Assembly (NCBI RefSeq): GCF_900115805.1
Contig: NZ_FOXU01000009.1
Coordinates: 1-64,000 of the forward strand
DNA length: 64,000 nt
From: Psychrobacillus psychrotolerans
GTDB lineage: Bacteria > Bacillota > Bacilli > Bacillales_A > Planococcaceae
Reading direction: 5' to 3'
Part shown: positions 25,560 through 33,984 of the stretch, one piece after another
How positions within the stretch are numbered: position 1 is the first letter of the stretch
Layout: each line of letters opens with the position of its first letter
Program-made: the position numbers and the translations under genes
The notes under the pieces: generated by a model
Told to the model about the DNA's origin: nothing
The model's input: the letters and a program-made list of their open reading frames with translations, nothing else
Databases searched by the model: none

Positions 25560-26453
25560 CTATTCTTTGCTGATAAATCCAGCTTCTTGAAGGAATTCTT
25601 TAGCTACAAGTTCAACCATCTGTCCTTCATTGTCTACTTTAGCATTCATCTCTTGCATTGCTGTTTCATCAATTTTACCTGCTAATTCAAGGAGGGCTTC
25701 GCCAATTTTAGGGTACTGTTCCAATACCCCTGTACGAACGAGAGGAAGAGCATGATATGGTGGGAAATAACCTTTGTCATCTTCTAACACACGTAAATTA
25801 TACATTTGTAGCTGACCATCCGTTGTATAAGAGTTAATAACGTCTACCTCTTTAGCATTGATGGAGCGATACATAATCCCGTGATCCATTCCCTTTACAT
25901 CCTTGAACTGAAGATCGTATTCTTTTTGAAACCCTGGTAAACCATCAGGACGATCGATAAATTCAAAAACCGCGCCGAGTATAAAATCATCGGAAACTTT
26001 TGCGAAGTCACTAAATGTTGTTACTCCCAATGATTCAGCCTCTGCTTCATCAAGGGCTAATGTATACGTATTGTTAAAACCAAAAGATTCAAGAGCAGTA
26101 ATATCATCAGCTAAAACTAACTCTTTTGTCTTTGCCAACGTTTCATCGGCATTACCGGTAGTTTCTTGATAATAGTTAATAACAATCGTACCAGTATAGT
26201 CTGGAATAACATCTATTTTTCCATTTAACATAGCAGTCCAAACGACATTAGATCCACCAAGGTTTTCTTTATAAGTTACATTAATATCTGTTTTTTCTTC
26301 GATTAATTGGCCCATAAGATTAGAGAGAATGATACTTTCCGTATTGTTTCTAGACCCTATTATTAAGGCATCCTCTTCTTTGAATATACAGCCTGATAGT
26401 GTAGTAACTAAAAGAAGTAGTGCTAAACATTTAATAAAAGTTTTTTTCGTCAT
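25560..26453 (-). CDS. opuCC: Osmoprotectant ABC transporter substrate-binding lipoprotein (OpuCC-like)
   Basis: A 297-residue lipoprotein with lipobox LSGC (Cys22) and the OpuAC/OpuCC fold: GSRNNTESIILSNLMGQLIE, PDYTGTIVINYY, ALDEAEAESLG and PDGLPGFQKEYDLQF. It captures glycine betaine, choline, carnitine or similar solutes outside the cell. It starts at ATG 26453, 9 nt after the permease gene, and ends at a strong terminator as the last gene of the leftward three-gene operon. The exact solute is not readable. Confidence 0.92.
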   Translation of the reverse strand: MTKKTFIKCLALLLLVTTLSGCIFKEEDALIIGSRNNTESIILSNLMGQLIEEKTDINVTYKENLGGSNVVWTAMLNGKIDVIPDYTGTIVINYYQETTGNADETLAKTKELVLADDITALESFGFNNTYTLALDEAEAESLGVTTFSDFAKVSDDFILGAVFEFIDRPDGLPGFQKEYDLQFKDVKGMDHGIMYRSINAKEVDVINSYTTDGQLQMYNLRVLEDDKGYFPPYHALPLVRTGVLEQYPKIGEALLELAGKIDETAMQEMNAKVDNEGQMVELVAKEFLQEAGFISKE

Positions 26454-26462
26454 ATGATCACC

Positions 26463-27116
26463 TTATTTTAACCCTTCTGGCGTCGTCCAACGTTCTAGAT
26501 AAGTAAAGAAAATTTCTAAAATTATCGCTAATAACGCCGCTGGAATAGCACCTAGTAAGATTAATCCGTCTATACCACGAGTAATCCCAAGGAAGATGAA
26601 ATCTCCAAGACCACCAGCACCGATAAACGCTGCAAGTGTAGCAGTTCCGACATTAATAACAGCAGCAGTACGTACACCGGCCATAATCATTGGAATCGCA
26701 AGAGGAAGTTCTACTTTTATCAACACTTGAAGACTTGTCATACCCATACCCTTCGCAGCTTCTACTGTTGCTTTATTGACATCTTTAATACCGGTATATG
26801 TGTTTCTTATAATTGGAAGAAGAGAATACAGAAATAGAGCAGCAATTGCTGTATTTACACCAATACCGAAAATAGGAATCATAAAACCTAATAGTGCTAA
26901 ACTCGGGATGGTTTGCATAATTCCCGCACCACCAAGTACTACTGTTGATAGCTTTGGAACACGTGTTATTAAAATTCCTAAACCAATTCCTAGGACAATT
27001 GCGATTAGCATAGAGAAGAAAACTAATTGTATATGAACAGAAGTTGCTTCTAGTACCTCTGACCATCGCATTTCTGCTTGTTGCATAAACTGTTCCCATA
27101 TATTTAAATTATTCAT
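26463..27116 (-). CDS. opuCB: Osmoprotectant ABC transporter permease (OpuCB/CD-like)
   Basis: A 217-residue permease with five to six helices and the EAA loop EAAKGMGMTSLQVLIKVELPLAIP, which couples to the ATPase. PALLALIL-type and GAGGLGDFIFLGI segments match the ProW/OpuCB family. The classic OpuC system has two permeases flanking the binding protein; here only this one is present, so it should act as a homodimer. Its ATG 27116 overlaps the ATPase stop by 8 nt. Confidence 0.92.
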   Translation of the reverse strand: MNNLNIWEQFMQQAEMRWSEVLEATSVHIQLVFFSMLIAIVLGIGLGILITRVPKLSTVVLGGAGIMQTIPSLALLGFMIPIFGIGVNTAIAALFLYSLLPIIRNTYTGIKDVNKATVEAAKGMGMTSLQVLIKVELPLAIPMIMAGVRTAAVINVGTATLAAFIGAGGLGDFIFLGITRGIDGLILLGAIPAALLAIILEIFFTYLERWTTPEGLK

Positions 27117-28245
27117 TTATACCCTCCAATTCTGTCCACTGACTGGACAAAGCAGTGAGTAATGTCCCACGAGTCACTATTCCAACTACTTTTTTTGCTT
27201 CATTTAAGACAGGTATAACCCCGTATTTAACACTTGGCATCATCATAATTGCATCTTTTGCTGTCGCTGTTATGGTCAAGGTATGTTCAGGTACTATTAG
27301 GATTTCTTCAATTGACTGAATCGAATTCATTTTTTTTATTAATTCATAGGCAGAGATGAGCCCAATGAATGAATCATCCAGATCATTTTCAATAATTAAA
27401 GAAGTAATTTTTTGTTGACGCATCATTAATAATGCTTTTTCAGGAGAGAGATTAAGTAAAGATGTAACAACTCTTGTTGTCATTACACTGACCACAGGCA
27501 TCAGTTCCGGGTTTTGTATAATTCTATCCTTACCGATAAATTCCTCGACAAAGTTGGAAGCAGGTTCTTGTAATATTTTCTCTGGAGTATCTATTTGGAG
27601 TAGATTTCCGTCTTTCATAATCGCAATACGATCCCCCAGCTTTAAAGCCTCATCCATATCATGTGTCACGAATACAATAGTTTTCTTTAGTTTTCTTTGC
27701 AAAGTTATTAATTGGTCTTGTAGCTGATCACGAGTTATAGGATCTAATGCGCCAAACGGCTCATCCATGAGAAGGACACGAGGGTCAGATGCCAGAGCTC
27801 TTGCCACACCCACACGCTGTTGTTGTCCTCCCGAAAGTTCTTTGGGATAACGACTACCGTACACTTCAGGGTCAAGGTCAACCATTATGAGTAACTCTTT
27901 CACTCGATCTTTAATCTTCTCTTTGTCCCAGCCTTTTAACTCTGGAACAATTGCAATATTTTTTTCGATTGTATAGTGTGGAAAAAGACCAATTTGTTGG
28001 ATAACATATCCGATATTACGACGTAATTCTGAAGGGTTTAACTTCGTAATGTCCTTTCCATCAATAGATATAGTCCCGTTTGTGTGCGGAATCATTCGAT
28101 TAATCATCTTCATTGTGGTTGATTTTCCAGAACCACTAGGTCCGATAAGAACTAAAAACTCACCTTCTGGGACTTCAAAACTCACTGAATCCACAGCTTT
28201 AAAGCCATCCGTATATACTTTGCTAACATGTTCGAATTTTATCAT
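27109..28245 (-). CDS. opuCA: Osmoprotectant ABC transporter ATPase with CBS pair (OpuCA-like)
   Basis: A 378-residue cytosolic ATPase. Walker A GPSGSGKSTTMK (~34-45), signature LSGGQQQRVGVARAL (~135), Walker B VLLMDEPFGALD (~154). Two CBS domains (~255-375: VVSVMTTRVVTSLLN; ILIVPEHTLTITATAKDAI) follow. CBS pairs in this family sense ionic strength or bind cyclic di-AMP. AAGGAGG precedes ATG 28245. It is the first gene of the operon and overlaps the permease. Confidence 0.94.
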   Translation of the reverse strand: MIKFEHVSKVYTDGFKAVDSVSFEVPEGEFLVLIGPSGSGKSTTMKMINRMIPHTNGTISIDGKDITKLNPSELRRNIGYVIQQIGLFPHYTIEKNIAIVPELKGWDKEKIKDRVKELLIMVDLDPEVYGSRYPKELSGGQQQRVGVARALASDPRVLLMDEPFGALDPITRDQLQDQLITLQRKLKKTIVFVTHDMDEALKLGDRIAIMKDGNLLQIDTPEKILQEPASNFVEEFIGKDRIIQNPELMPVVSVMTTRVVTSLLNLSPEKALLMMRQQKITSLIIENDLDDSFIGLISAYELIKKMNSIQSIEEILIVPEHTLTITATAKDAIMMMPSVKYGVIPVLNEAKKVVGIVTRGTLLTALSSQWTELEGINE

Positions 28246-28756
28246 AAGTACCTCCTTGGTTAATAATTATTTAAATAGAAAATATTTACATTAATTTGGC
28301 GCACAAAAAAAGGACTACCTACCATTCCTTTGGGAAAGTGAGGTGTCTCTATGCCATTGCTAAGACATACAGCTAATGTTTCAAAATGTGATTTTATCAA
28401 AATGATAACTACCTTTGACGAGAGAAGTAAATAGCAATTGGTGCTGAACTTGTGATCAGCATAGAATGGTTTCACGTAGAGTGTGAATAGAAAAGTGATG
28501 GGAGAAAATCGTCTGGTTTTTTAGAATAAAATCATTTATATAAATATTTCCTTTATTAAGGGTAACACTATTTTCCTAGTTTTGCAAAGGTGCTTCCAAT
28601 TAGTTTCCAATTAAGAGAGCAATTAGTTTTATAGAAAGTTAGATACTGTAGTAGGTAATTCATGTTAAAGTCGTGTATTGCTTGCGATTCTAAGCGTAAG
28701 TTCGGTAAGATGAAAATAAGTATAATTTCTATGTTACAGCTAGAGGAGGTTCAACG
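28246..28756. other. Divergent region between opuCA and a small membrane gene
   Basis: 511 bp without a gene. On the minus strand the operon leader contains a 6-bp AAAGGA/TCCTTT hairpin (28309-28331) followed by seven Ts, and just before it a weaker stem using TGTCT (28343-28347) and AGACA (28362-28366). This could be a leader with an attenuator, but no known riboswitch consensus was recognised. The right half holds a TATAAT-like box near 28720 for the rightward gene. Nothing else is apparent. Confidence 0.4.
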
Positions 28757-28963
28757 TTGAAAAGAACTGGTACAGTGCTGATGTTTATAGGAGCAGTGAT
28801 GCTTGGTATTTTTATGTTTGCAGATTTAACAATGGATTTTGGTCTGTGGATTACAGGCTTCTTAGTTAGCATGGTCGTTGCAATTTCAGGAACAGTAATG
28901 TTAATCATATATTTGGCAAGAGGAATTAAAGCAGATAAAGCATCAAAAAACGATTTCGAATAG
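28757..28963 (+). CDS. Small two-helix membrane protein
   Basis: A 68-residue protein with two hydrophobic segments (~6-26 and ~32-54) and a charged tail (GIKADKASKNDFE), so probably a hairpin in the membrane with both ends in the cytosol. AGAGGAGG lies 7 nt before TTG 28757, an excellent ribosome site, and a tight terminator overlaps the stop codon, so the gene is real despite its size. Family and function are not recognised. Confidence 0.75.
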   Translation: MKRTGTVLMFIGAVMLGIFMFADLTMDFGLWITGFLVSMVVAISGTVMLIIYLARGIKADKASKNDFE

Positions 28964-28978
28964 GAAATCGTTTTTTTA
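28946..28978 (+). terminator. Terminator of the small membrane gene
   Basis: AAACGATTTC and GAAATCGTTT pair over a short loop, followed by a T run; the left arm contains the last codons of the gene. Confidence 0.88.
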
Positions 28979-29088
28979 TTAGAGAAAATTCCTCCCTAAG
29001 TGTGAGAGGAAACTTAAAAAATAATTGTAGTAATATATGAGTTGTTTCTTACACTCACAATTGGCACATAATTATAGTGTTATTAAGG

Positions 29089-29131
29089 TTGCCAGGTTCT
29101 TATTGTATATAGAATTATGTTAGAACCTGGT
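29089..29131. terminator. Hairpin after the TIM-barrel isomerase gene
   Basis: CCAGGTTCT and AGAACCTGG make a 9-bp stem with a long A/T loop, 15 bp past the stop codon of the leftward gene. There is no strong T run, so termination is likely but not sure. Confidence 0.5.
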
Positions 29132-29146
29132 TCCCGTTTATGACTA

Positions 29147-30115
29147 TTATGTCCACCACATCTGAGTATTAGAATCTTTCACAATAATAGGTTTTAAGTT
29201 TTCGACTGCTTTCGTAAATCCTTCTTCGATCGACATTAATCCATCCTCATGTTCGACGCTTACTACATAATCATACCCAAATAATCGTAGAGTACTAATA
29301 ATGTCTGCCCATGTTTTTTGATCGTGTCCAAAACCAACGGATCTAAAATACCATGCGCGGTCACGCATATTGGAGTAGTCGGTCATATCTGTAAGTCCAT
29401 TTCGGTTCATGTTTTGCTGATCGAAAATTGTATCCTTTGCATGGAAATGGTGGATAGCATTCTCACGTCCAAGTATTTTAATGGCTTCAATTGGGTCAAT
29501 CCCTTGCCACCACATATGGCTAGGGTCAAGGTTAGCGCCAATCATGTGCCCGCAAGCTTCTCTTAATCGCAATAATGTAGCAGGAGTATGTACAGAGAAA
29601 CCACCATGTAGTTCTAAACCGATCTTTACGTTAAGTGATTGTGCTAAATCATTTTTTTCTTTCCAGTATGGTATCAGTTTTTCTTCCCATTGCCATTTTA
29701 ATACTTCTTGGAAATCGTTTGGCCAAGCAGCTACTGGCCAGTTAGGATAAAGGGCATTTTCATGATCTCCCGGACATCCTGAAAATGTATTAACTACTGG
29801 CACACCTAGTTTGGATGCGAGATGCATAGTTTTCAAAAATAATTCATCAGCAGGCTCTGCAATTTGTTTCTGTGGATGTAGTGGGTTTGAATGGCAGCTT
29901 AGTGCGCTGATGATTAATCCATGATCACTGATTTTTTGTTTAAAGCTCTGTAATTTCGTATCATCATTTAACAACTCATCCACTTTACAGTGAGCATCAC
30001 CAGGATATCCCCCAGTACCTAATTCAATTGCTTCTATTCCTTTAGAAGAAACATAGCTTAACATATCTTCAAAACTTTTATCGGAGAAGAGTACCGTAAA
30101 AACACCTAATTTCAA
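29147..30115 (-). CDS. Sugar phosphate isomerase/epimerase (AP endonuclease 2 TIM-barrel family)
   Basis: A 322-residue cytosolic TIM-barrel enzyme of the IolE/xylose-isomerase-like family: GIEAIELGTGGYPGD at the start, ALSCHSNPLHP, KIGLELHGGFSVH, GANLDPSHMWWQGIDP and VSVEHEDGLMS supply the metal ligands (Glu, Asp, His, Glu). Such enzymes epimerise or dehydrate keto-sugars and inositols. TAGGAGG precedes ATG 30115. It is divergent from the LacI gene, with operator-like sites between, and belongs with the Gfo/Idh/MocA dehydrogenase downstream. Confidence 0.88.
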   Translation of the reverse strand: MKLGVFTVLFSDKSFEDMLSYVSSKGIEAIELGTGGYPGDAHCKVDELLNDDTKLQSFKQKISDHGLIISALSCHSNPLHPQKQIAEPADELFLKTMHLASKLGVPVVNTFSGCPGDHENALYPNWPVAAWPNDFQEVLKWQWEEKLIPYWKEKNDLAQSLNVKIGLELHGGFSVHTPATLLRLREACGHMIGANLDPSHMWWQGIDPIEAIKILGRENAIHHFHAKDTIFDQQNMNRNGLTDMTDYSNMRDRAWYFRSVGFGHDQKTWADIISTLRLFGYDYVVSVEHEDGLMSIEEGFTKAVENLKPIIVKDSNTQMWWT

Positions 30116-30152
30116 TGAAACAACCTCCTATATTTATCAGAATATACTGTAA

Positions 30153-30166
30153 TGTAAACCGTTACA
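30153..30166. promoter_or_regulatory. LacI-type operator 1
   Basis: TGTAAACCGTTACA, extended to AATGTAA...TTACATT arms, 37 bp before the isomerase start. A LacI/CcpA-family half-site pair with central CG; it would control the leftward gene. Confidence 0.65.
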
Positions 30167-30261
30167 TTATTAACATATATAAAATGGTCAAGGAAATCAA
30201 TAGTTTTTTCTAATGAAAAAATAAATATTGACGCATAATTCAGAATATAATAGTATGTAAA

Positions 30262-30275
30262 TGTAAACGATTTCA
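30262..30275. promoter_or_regulatory. LacI-type operator 2
   Basis: TGTAAACGATTTCA, 41 bp before the LacI start, in the place for autoregulation. It could also be read as a CcpA cre site. Confidence 0.6.
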
Positions 30276-30316
30276 TTTTATTCTATGATGAAATCAGAGA
30301 AAGTGAGACTAAGTAG

Positions 30317-31300
30317 ATGACAAACATCCAACAAGTAGCAAAACAAGCAGGGGTATCTGTAGCTACAGTATCCAGGGTACTAAACGGACAAAATACAGTT
30401 TCGTCTAAAACACGAATTAAAGTAGAAGAGGCTATAAAAAATTTAAATTATGAACCTAGTATGTTAGGCAGAAACCTAAGAAATTCAGAAAGTAGAATTC
30501 TATTAATATTAATTCCGAGTATTTCTAATCCATTCTATTTAGAAATTATTAAGGGAATAGAACAAATTGCACTAAGTCAGAATTACAATATCCTGTTATG
30601 TGAAACAGATTCGAATCCGGAAAAAGAAAATATTTATTTTGACCTTGTTAGAAAAAAGATGGCTGATGGAATTATTTCAATGGATCCCGCAGTTAATATC
30701 GAAACACTAAAAGAGTTAGCAGAAAAGTATTCCATCATTCAATGTAGTGAGTATAACCTCGATAGTGGGATTCCCTACGTAACAATAGATAATGAAGAAG
30801 CATCCTATCGGGCGGTTAAACATTTAATACAAATCGGGCATAAAAAAATTGCCCTAATGAATTCCGACGAGAAATTTTTATATGCGAGACAGAGGGAAAT
30901 GGGTTACCAACGAGCATTAGAAGAGCACGAGATCCCCTTGAACGATGATTATATTATTTATACAAAGCATCTAGGATTTGAGCATGGACAGCAAGCTGTG
31001 AAAAAGATATTAGCAATACAGGATCGCCCGACGGCAATATTTGCGGTATCGGACCTTTTGGCAATCGGAGCACTGAAAGAAATAAATGCATCTGGATTGC
31101 ATGTACCTAAGGATATAGCGGTAATAGGCTTTGACAAAATCGATTTTTCTAATATGACAAATCCTACACTCACAACGATTGCTCAGCCTATGTATAAGAT
31201 GGGGACAGTGGCGGCGGAAATGTTAATCGATAAGATCAGAGGGAATGATGTGGATAACGTCATATTGAATTATGAACTAGTTCTTCGAGAGTCTACATGA
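30317..31300 (+). CDS. LacI-family transcriptional repressor
   Basis: A 327-residue regulator. Residues 1-55 are the LacI headpiece (NIQQVAKQAGVSVATVSRVLNG) with the hinge helix near SMLGRNLRNSES. Then a type I periplasmic-binding ligand domain (LILIPSISNPFYLEIIKGIEQIA; FAVSDLLAIGALKEI; VIGFDKIDFSNM). AGTGAGAC precedes ATG 30317. It sits between the divergent isomerase gene and the ABC operon and is the natural controller of both, since matching operators precede each unit. The effector is probably the imported sugar or a product of it. Confidence 0.93.
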   Translation: MTNIQQVAKQAGVSVATVSRVLNGQNTVSSKTRIKVEEAIKNLNYEPSMLGRNLRNSESRILLILIPSISNPFYLEIIKGIEQIALSQNYNILLCETDSNPEKENIYFDLVRKKMADGIISMDPAVNIETLKELAEKYSIIQCSEYNLDSGIPYVTIDNEEASYRAVKHLIQIGHKKIALMNSDEKFLYARQREMGYQRALEEHEIPLNDDYIIYTKHLGFEHGQQAVKKILAIQDRPTAIFAVSDLLAIGALKEINASGLHVPKDIAVIGFDKIDFSNMTNPTLTTIAQPMYKMGTVAAEMLIDKIRGNDVDNVILNYELVLREST

Positions 31301-31314
31301 GAGTTTACAACTAA

Positions 31315-31361
31315 GATTAGCGCTCTGTTATTAAAAGAAATTAATTAATAATAGAGCGTTG
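31315..31361 (+). terminator. Hairpin after lacI
   Basis: GCGCTCTGTTATT and AATAATAGAGCGT pair imperfectly across an A/T-rich loop 15 nt past the lacI stop. The weak T run leaves some read-through possible. Confidence 0.6.
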
Positions 31362-31375
31362 CCCTTAGTTTCACA

Positions 31376-31389
31376 TGTAATCGTTTACA
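31376..31389. promoter_or_regulatory. LacI-type operator 3
   Basis: TGTAATCGTTTACA, 36 bp before the substrate-binding protein start. Same half-sites as operators 1 and 2. Confidence 0.65.
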
Positions 31390-31425
31390 AAAGGGGGACT
31401 TTTAAAAAACAAAGGGGGAATGGTG

Positions 31426-32391
31426 TTGAAGAAGTTTCTAATTCTATGTTTATCTTTAGTAACAGTTTTTAGTTTGGCGGCTTGTAGTGATGATACGAAT
31501 TCTGCAGATGGAAAAGAAGGCGATACTCTAAAAATCGGTATTTCTTTACCTTCTGCAACTCATGGATGGATGGGAGCACTAATTGATAGTGCTGAGAAGC
31601 AAGCAAAGGCACTAAAAGAAAGTGATGGCATTGAATATGTGATGACAAATGCCGCTGATCCAAATAAACAAGCAAATGATGTAGACGATTTAATCGCACA
31701 GGGTGTGGATGTTATTGTCATGCTTCCAATTGAGTCTGCAGCACTTTCACCTGTAGGACAAAAGATTAAAGATGCAGGAATTCCTTTAATAATAGTAGAC
31801 CGTGAGCTTGAAAATGATGCAGCTACAGTTGTTGTAAAAGGGGATAATGAAGGTATCGGCGTTAATGCCGGTAAATATTTTGTAGAAAAGTTAAATGGAA
31901 AAGGAAAAGTTGTGGAAATTTCCGGACCCCCAAGTTCAGTTACTGAGCAACGTGGCTCAGGATTTAAAGAGGCGATGGAAAGTGCAGAAGGTATGGAAAT
32001 AATTGCTTCACAGAGTGGTGACTTTTCTACTGAAAAATCGCTAGAAGTGATGGAAAATATTTTACAAGCACATCCGCAAATAGATGCGGTCTTTACACAG
32101 GATGATGGAATGGCACTTGGTGTCATACAAGCTATTAAAGAAGCTAATCGTACAGATATTCAATTTGTAACAGGTGCTGGTGGCGGTAAAGCGGTATTTG
32201 AAGATATCAAAGCAGATGGTTTTATGAGTGCTACATTCCTATACTCACCAACGATGGTAGAGGATGCCGTGAAAATCGCGGCCGATATTGCAAAAGGGAA
32301 TGAACCAAAAGAATCTATGGTCGTAAAAGAAGCTACTCAAGTAACAAAAGAAAACGTCGATGAGTTCTATGATTCGGAATCTAAATTCTAA
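31426..32391 (+). CDS. Sugar ABC transporter substrate-binding lipoprotein (RbsB-like)
   Basis: About 321 residues. Lipobox LAAC at Cys20, then an RbsB-type binding fold: KIGISLPSATHGWMGALI, VDDLIAQGVDVIVMLPIES, FTQDDGMALGVIQAI and GAGGGKAVFEDI. It captures a sugar outside the cell. The frame is open from ATG 31420, but AAAGGGGG is too close to it; TTG 31426 gives a 7-nt spacing and a normal MKKF opening. It heads the ABC operon and is followed by a stabilising hairpin. Confidence 0.92.
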   Translation: MKKFLILCLSLVTVFSLAACSDDTNSADGKEGDTLKIGISLPSATHGWMGALIDSAEKQAKALKESDGIEYVMTNAADPNKQANDVDDLIAQGVDVIVMLPIESAALSPVGQKIKDAGIPLIIVDRELENDAATVVVKGDNEGIGVNAGKYFVEKLNGKGKVVEISGPPSSVTEQRGSGFKEAMESAEGMEIIASQSGDFSTEKSLEVMENILQAHPQIDAVFTQDDGMALGVIQAIKEANRTDIQFVTGAGGGKAVFEDIKADGFMSATFLYSPTMVEDAVKIAADIAKGNEPKESMVVKEATQVTKENVDEFYDSESKF

Positions 32392-32400
32392 ATGAATATT

Positions 32401-32440
32401 AGGAAATACAATGGTTGTGAAAACAGTTGTTGTATTTCCT
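32401..32440 (+). promoter_or_regulatory. Intercistronic hairpin after the binding-protein gene
   Basis: AGGAAATACAA and TTGTATTTCCT form an 11-bp stem 9 nt after the stop. In such operons a hairpin here shields the binding-protein mRNA or partly terminates, giving more binding protein than transporter (known of comparable operons). Confidence 0.75.
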
Positions 32441-32469
32441 ATTTTCCTATAGTAGGAGGGATAAATACC

Positions 32470-33984
32470 ATGACTCAAAATCTTTATATAACTATGGAGA
32501 ACGTGAAGAAGTCATTTAATGGTGTACCTGTTTTAAAAAACGTGAATCTTCAAATTGAAAAAGGAGAGATTCATGCATTGTTAGGTGAAAATGGTGCCGG
32601 GAAATCTACTTTAATGAATATTCTAGGGGGAGTTCATCAGCCGGATAGTGGCTCTATTTACATAAACGAAAAAGAAGTCAAGATGACCAATCCAAGGATA
32701 TCTCAGGAGCAAGGGATTAGCTTTATCCATCAAGAACTAAACATGGTATCTGATCTCAAAGTTTATGAAAATATGTATTTAGGTTCCGAACTTCGAAACA
32801 AAGTAGGATTTTTAAAAGTAGAAGAGATGTGTAGGCAAACACATGAAATATTAGCTAGGCTTGGAGTGGACATAGACCCGAAGGAATACGTAAGAAATTT
32901 AGCAACCTCTTATAAACAGTTGATAGAAATATCTAAGGCACTGCTTCATAAATCTACCGTTATTATTATGGATGAACCTACAACCTCATTAGCTGAACAT
33001 GAAGTGAATCGATTATTTGAGTTAATGAAGAACTTAAAGAAATCAGGAATTTCGATTATTTATATTTCCCACAAACTGAAGGAAATCAAGGAAGTATGTG
33101 ATCGTTATACCGTATTACGTGACGGGGAAATGATTAAAAGTGGTAATGTCGAACAAGAAGACCTAGATACAATTACTAAGCTAATGGTTGGTAAGTCGAT
33201 TTCTCAAAATCGTTTTGTACATGAACATTCATTTGGCCCAGTAATGTTAGAGGTGAATAATTTAACAAGTCTAGGATTATTTAAGAACATTCATTTTAAA
33301 GTGAAAAAAGGAGAAATAGTAGGGTTTACTGGTTTGGCGGGAGACGGAAGGACAGAGCTTTTTGAAAGTTTATTTGGATATCGTAAAAAATACACTGGTG
33401 AAATAAAAATTAATGACCAGCTGATAAAAATAGATCACCCTCGAAAAGCGGTCGAAGCAGGTATAGGTCTGGTTCCAAAGGATCGCAAAGAAAATGCGAT
33501 TATTAAAGACTTAAGTGTGATTCATAATATGAGTTTATCATCCATTGGAAATTTTGAGAAATCAGGATTTATTCAAGATAATATCGAAAGGGATAAATTT
33601 CAATATTATAAAGAGCTGTTGAACATCAAAGTACACAATCCAAGTATCACAATTGATAAGTTAAGTGGTGGTAATCAGCAAAAAGTCATCATCGCCAAAT
33701 GGCTTGAAGTCGGAGCAGATATTCTAATCTTTGATAACCCTACCCAGGGCATTGACGTTGGAGCGAAGCAGGAGATTTATCAACAAATCGTGGCATTAGC
33801 TGAGCAAGGCAAATCGGTGATTATATTGTCCTCAGAGGCACCAGAAGTAATGAGAATTTGTCATACAATTAATGTGATGTACCAAGGAGAAATAACCGCA
33901 CGATTTAAAGGTGAAGAAGCGACGGAAGAAGAAATTATGCATTATGCAACCGGCTCAAAAAGGGAGGCCGCTAAAATTGGCTAA
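32470..33984 (+). CDS. Sugar ABC transporter ATP-binding protein (RbsA-like, two ATPase domains)
   Basis: A 504-residue fused ATPase. The first domain has Walker A GENGAGKSTLMN (~40) and Walker B VIIMDEPTTSLAEHE with a weak signature (LATSYKQLIEISKAL). The second has a changed Walker A, GLAGDGRTELFE, with signature LSGGNQQKVIIAKWL and DNPTQGIDVGAKQEIY, as in RbsA/MglA. AGGAGG precedes ATG 32470; the longer frame from 32392 lacks a ribosome site. Its stop overlaps the permease start. Confidence 0.94.
   Translation: MTQNLYITMENVKKSFNGVPVLKNVNLQIEKGEIHALLGENGAGKSTLMNILGGVHQPDSGSIYINEKEVKMTNPRISQEQGISFIHQELNMVSDLKVYENMYLGSELRNKVGFLKVEEMCRQTHEILARLGVDIDPKEYVRNLATSYKQLIEISKALLHKSTVIIMDEPTTSLAEHEVNRLFELMKNLKKSGISIIYISHKLKEIKEVCDRYTVLRDGEMIKSGNVEQEDLDTITKLMVGKSISQNRFVHEHSFGPVMLEVNNLTSLGLFKNIHFKVKKGEIVGFTGLAGDGRTELFESLFGYRKKYTGEIKINDQLIKIDHPRKAVEAGIGLVPKDRKENAIIKDLSVIHNMSLSSIGNFEKSGFIQDNIERDKFQYYKELLNIKVHNPSITIDKLSGGNQQKVIIAKWLEVGADILIFDNPTQGIDVGAKQEIYQQIVALAEQGKSVIILSSEAPEVMRICHTINVMYQGEITARFKGEEATEEEIMHYATGSKREAAKIG

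Noticed and set aside
28309-28460. Known riboswitch (cyclic di-AMP, SAM, M-box) in the opuC leader
   Set aside because: I compared the sequence with the consensus motifs I remember and found no match; only a weak hairpin remains.
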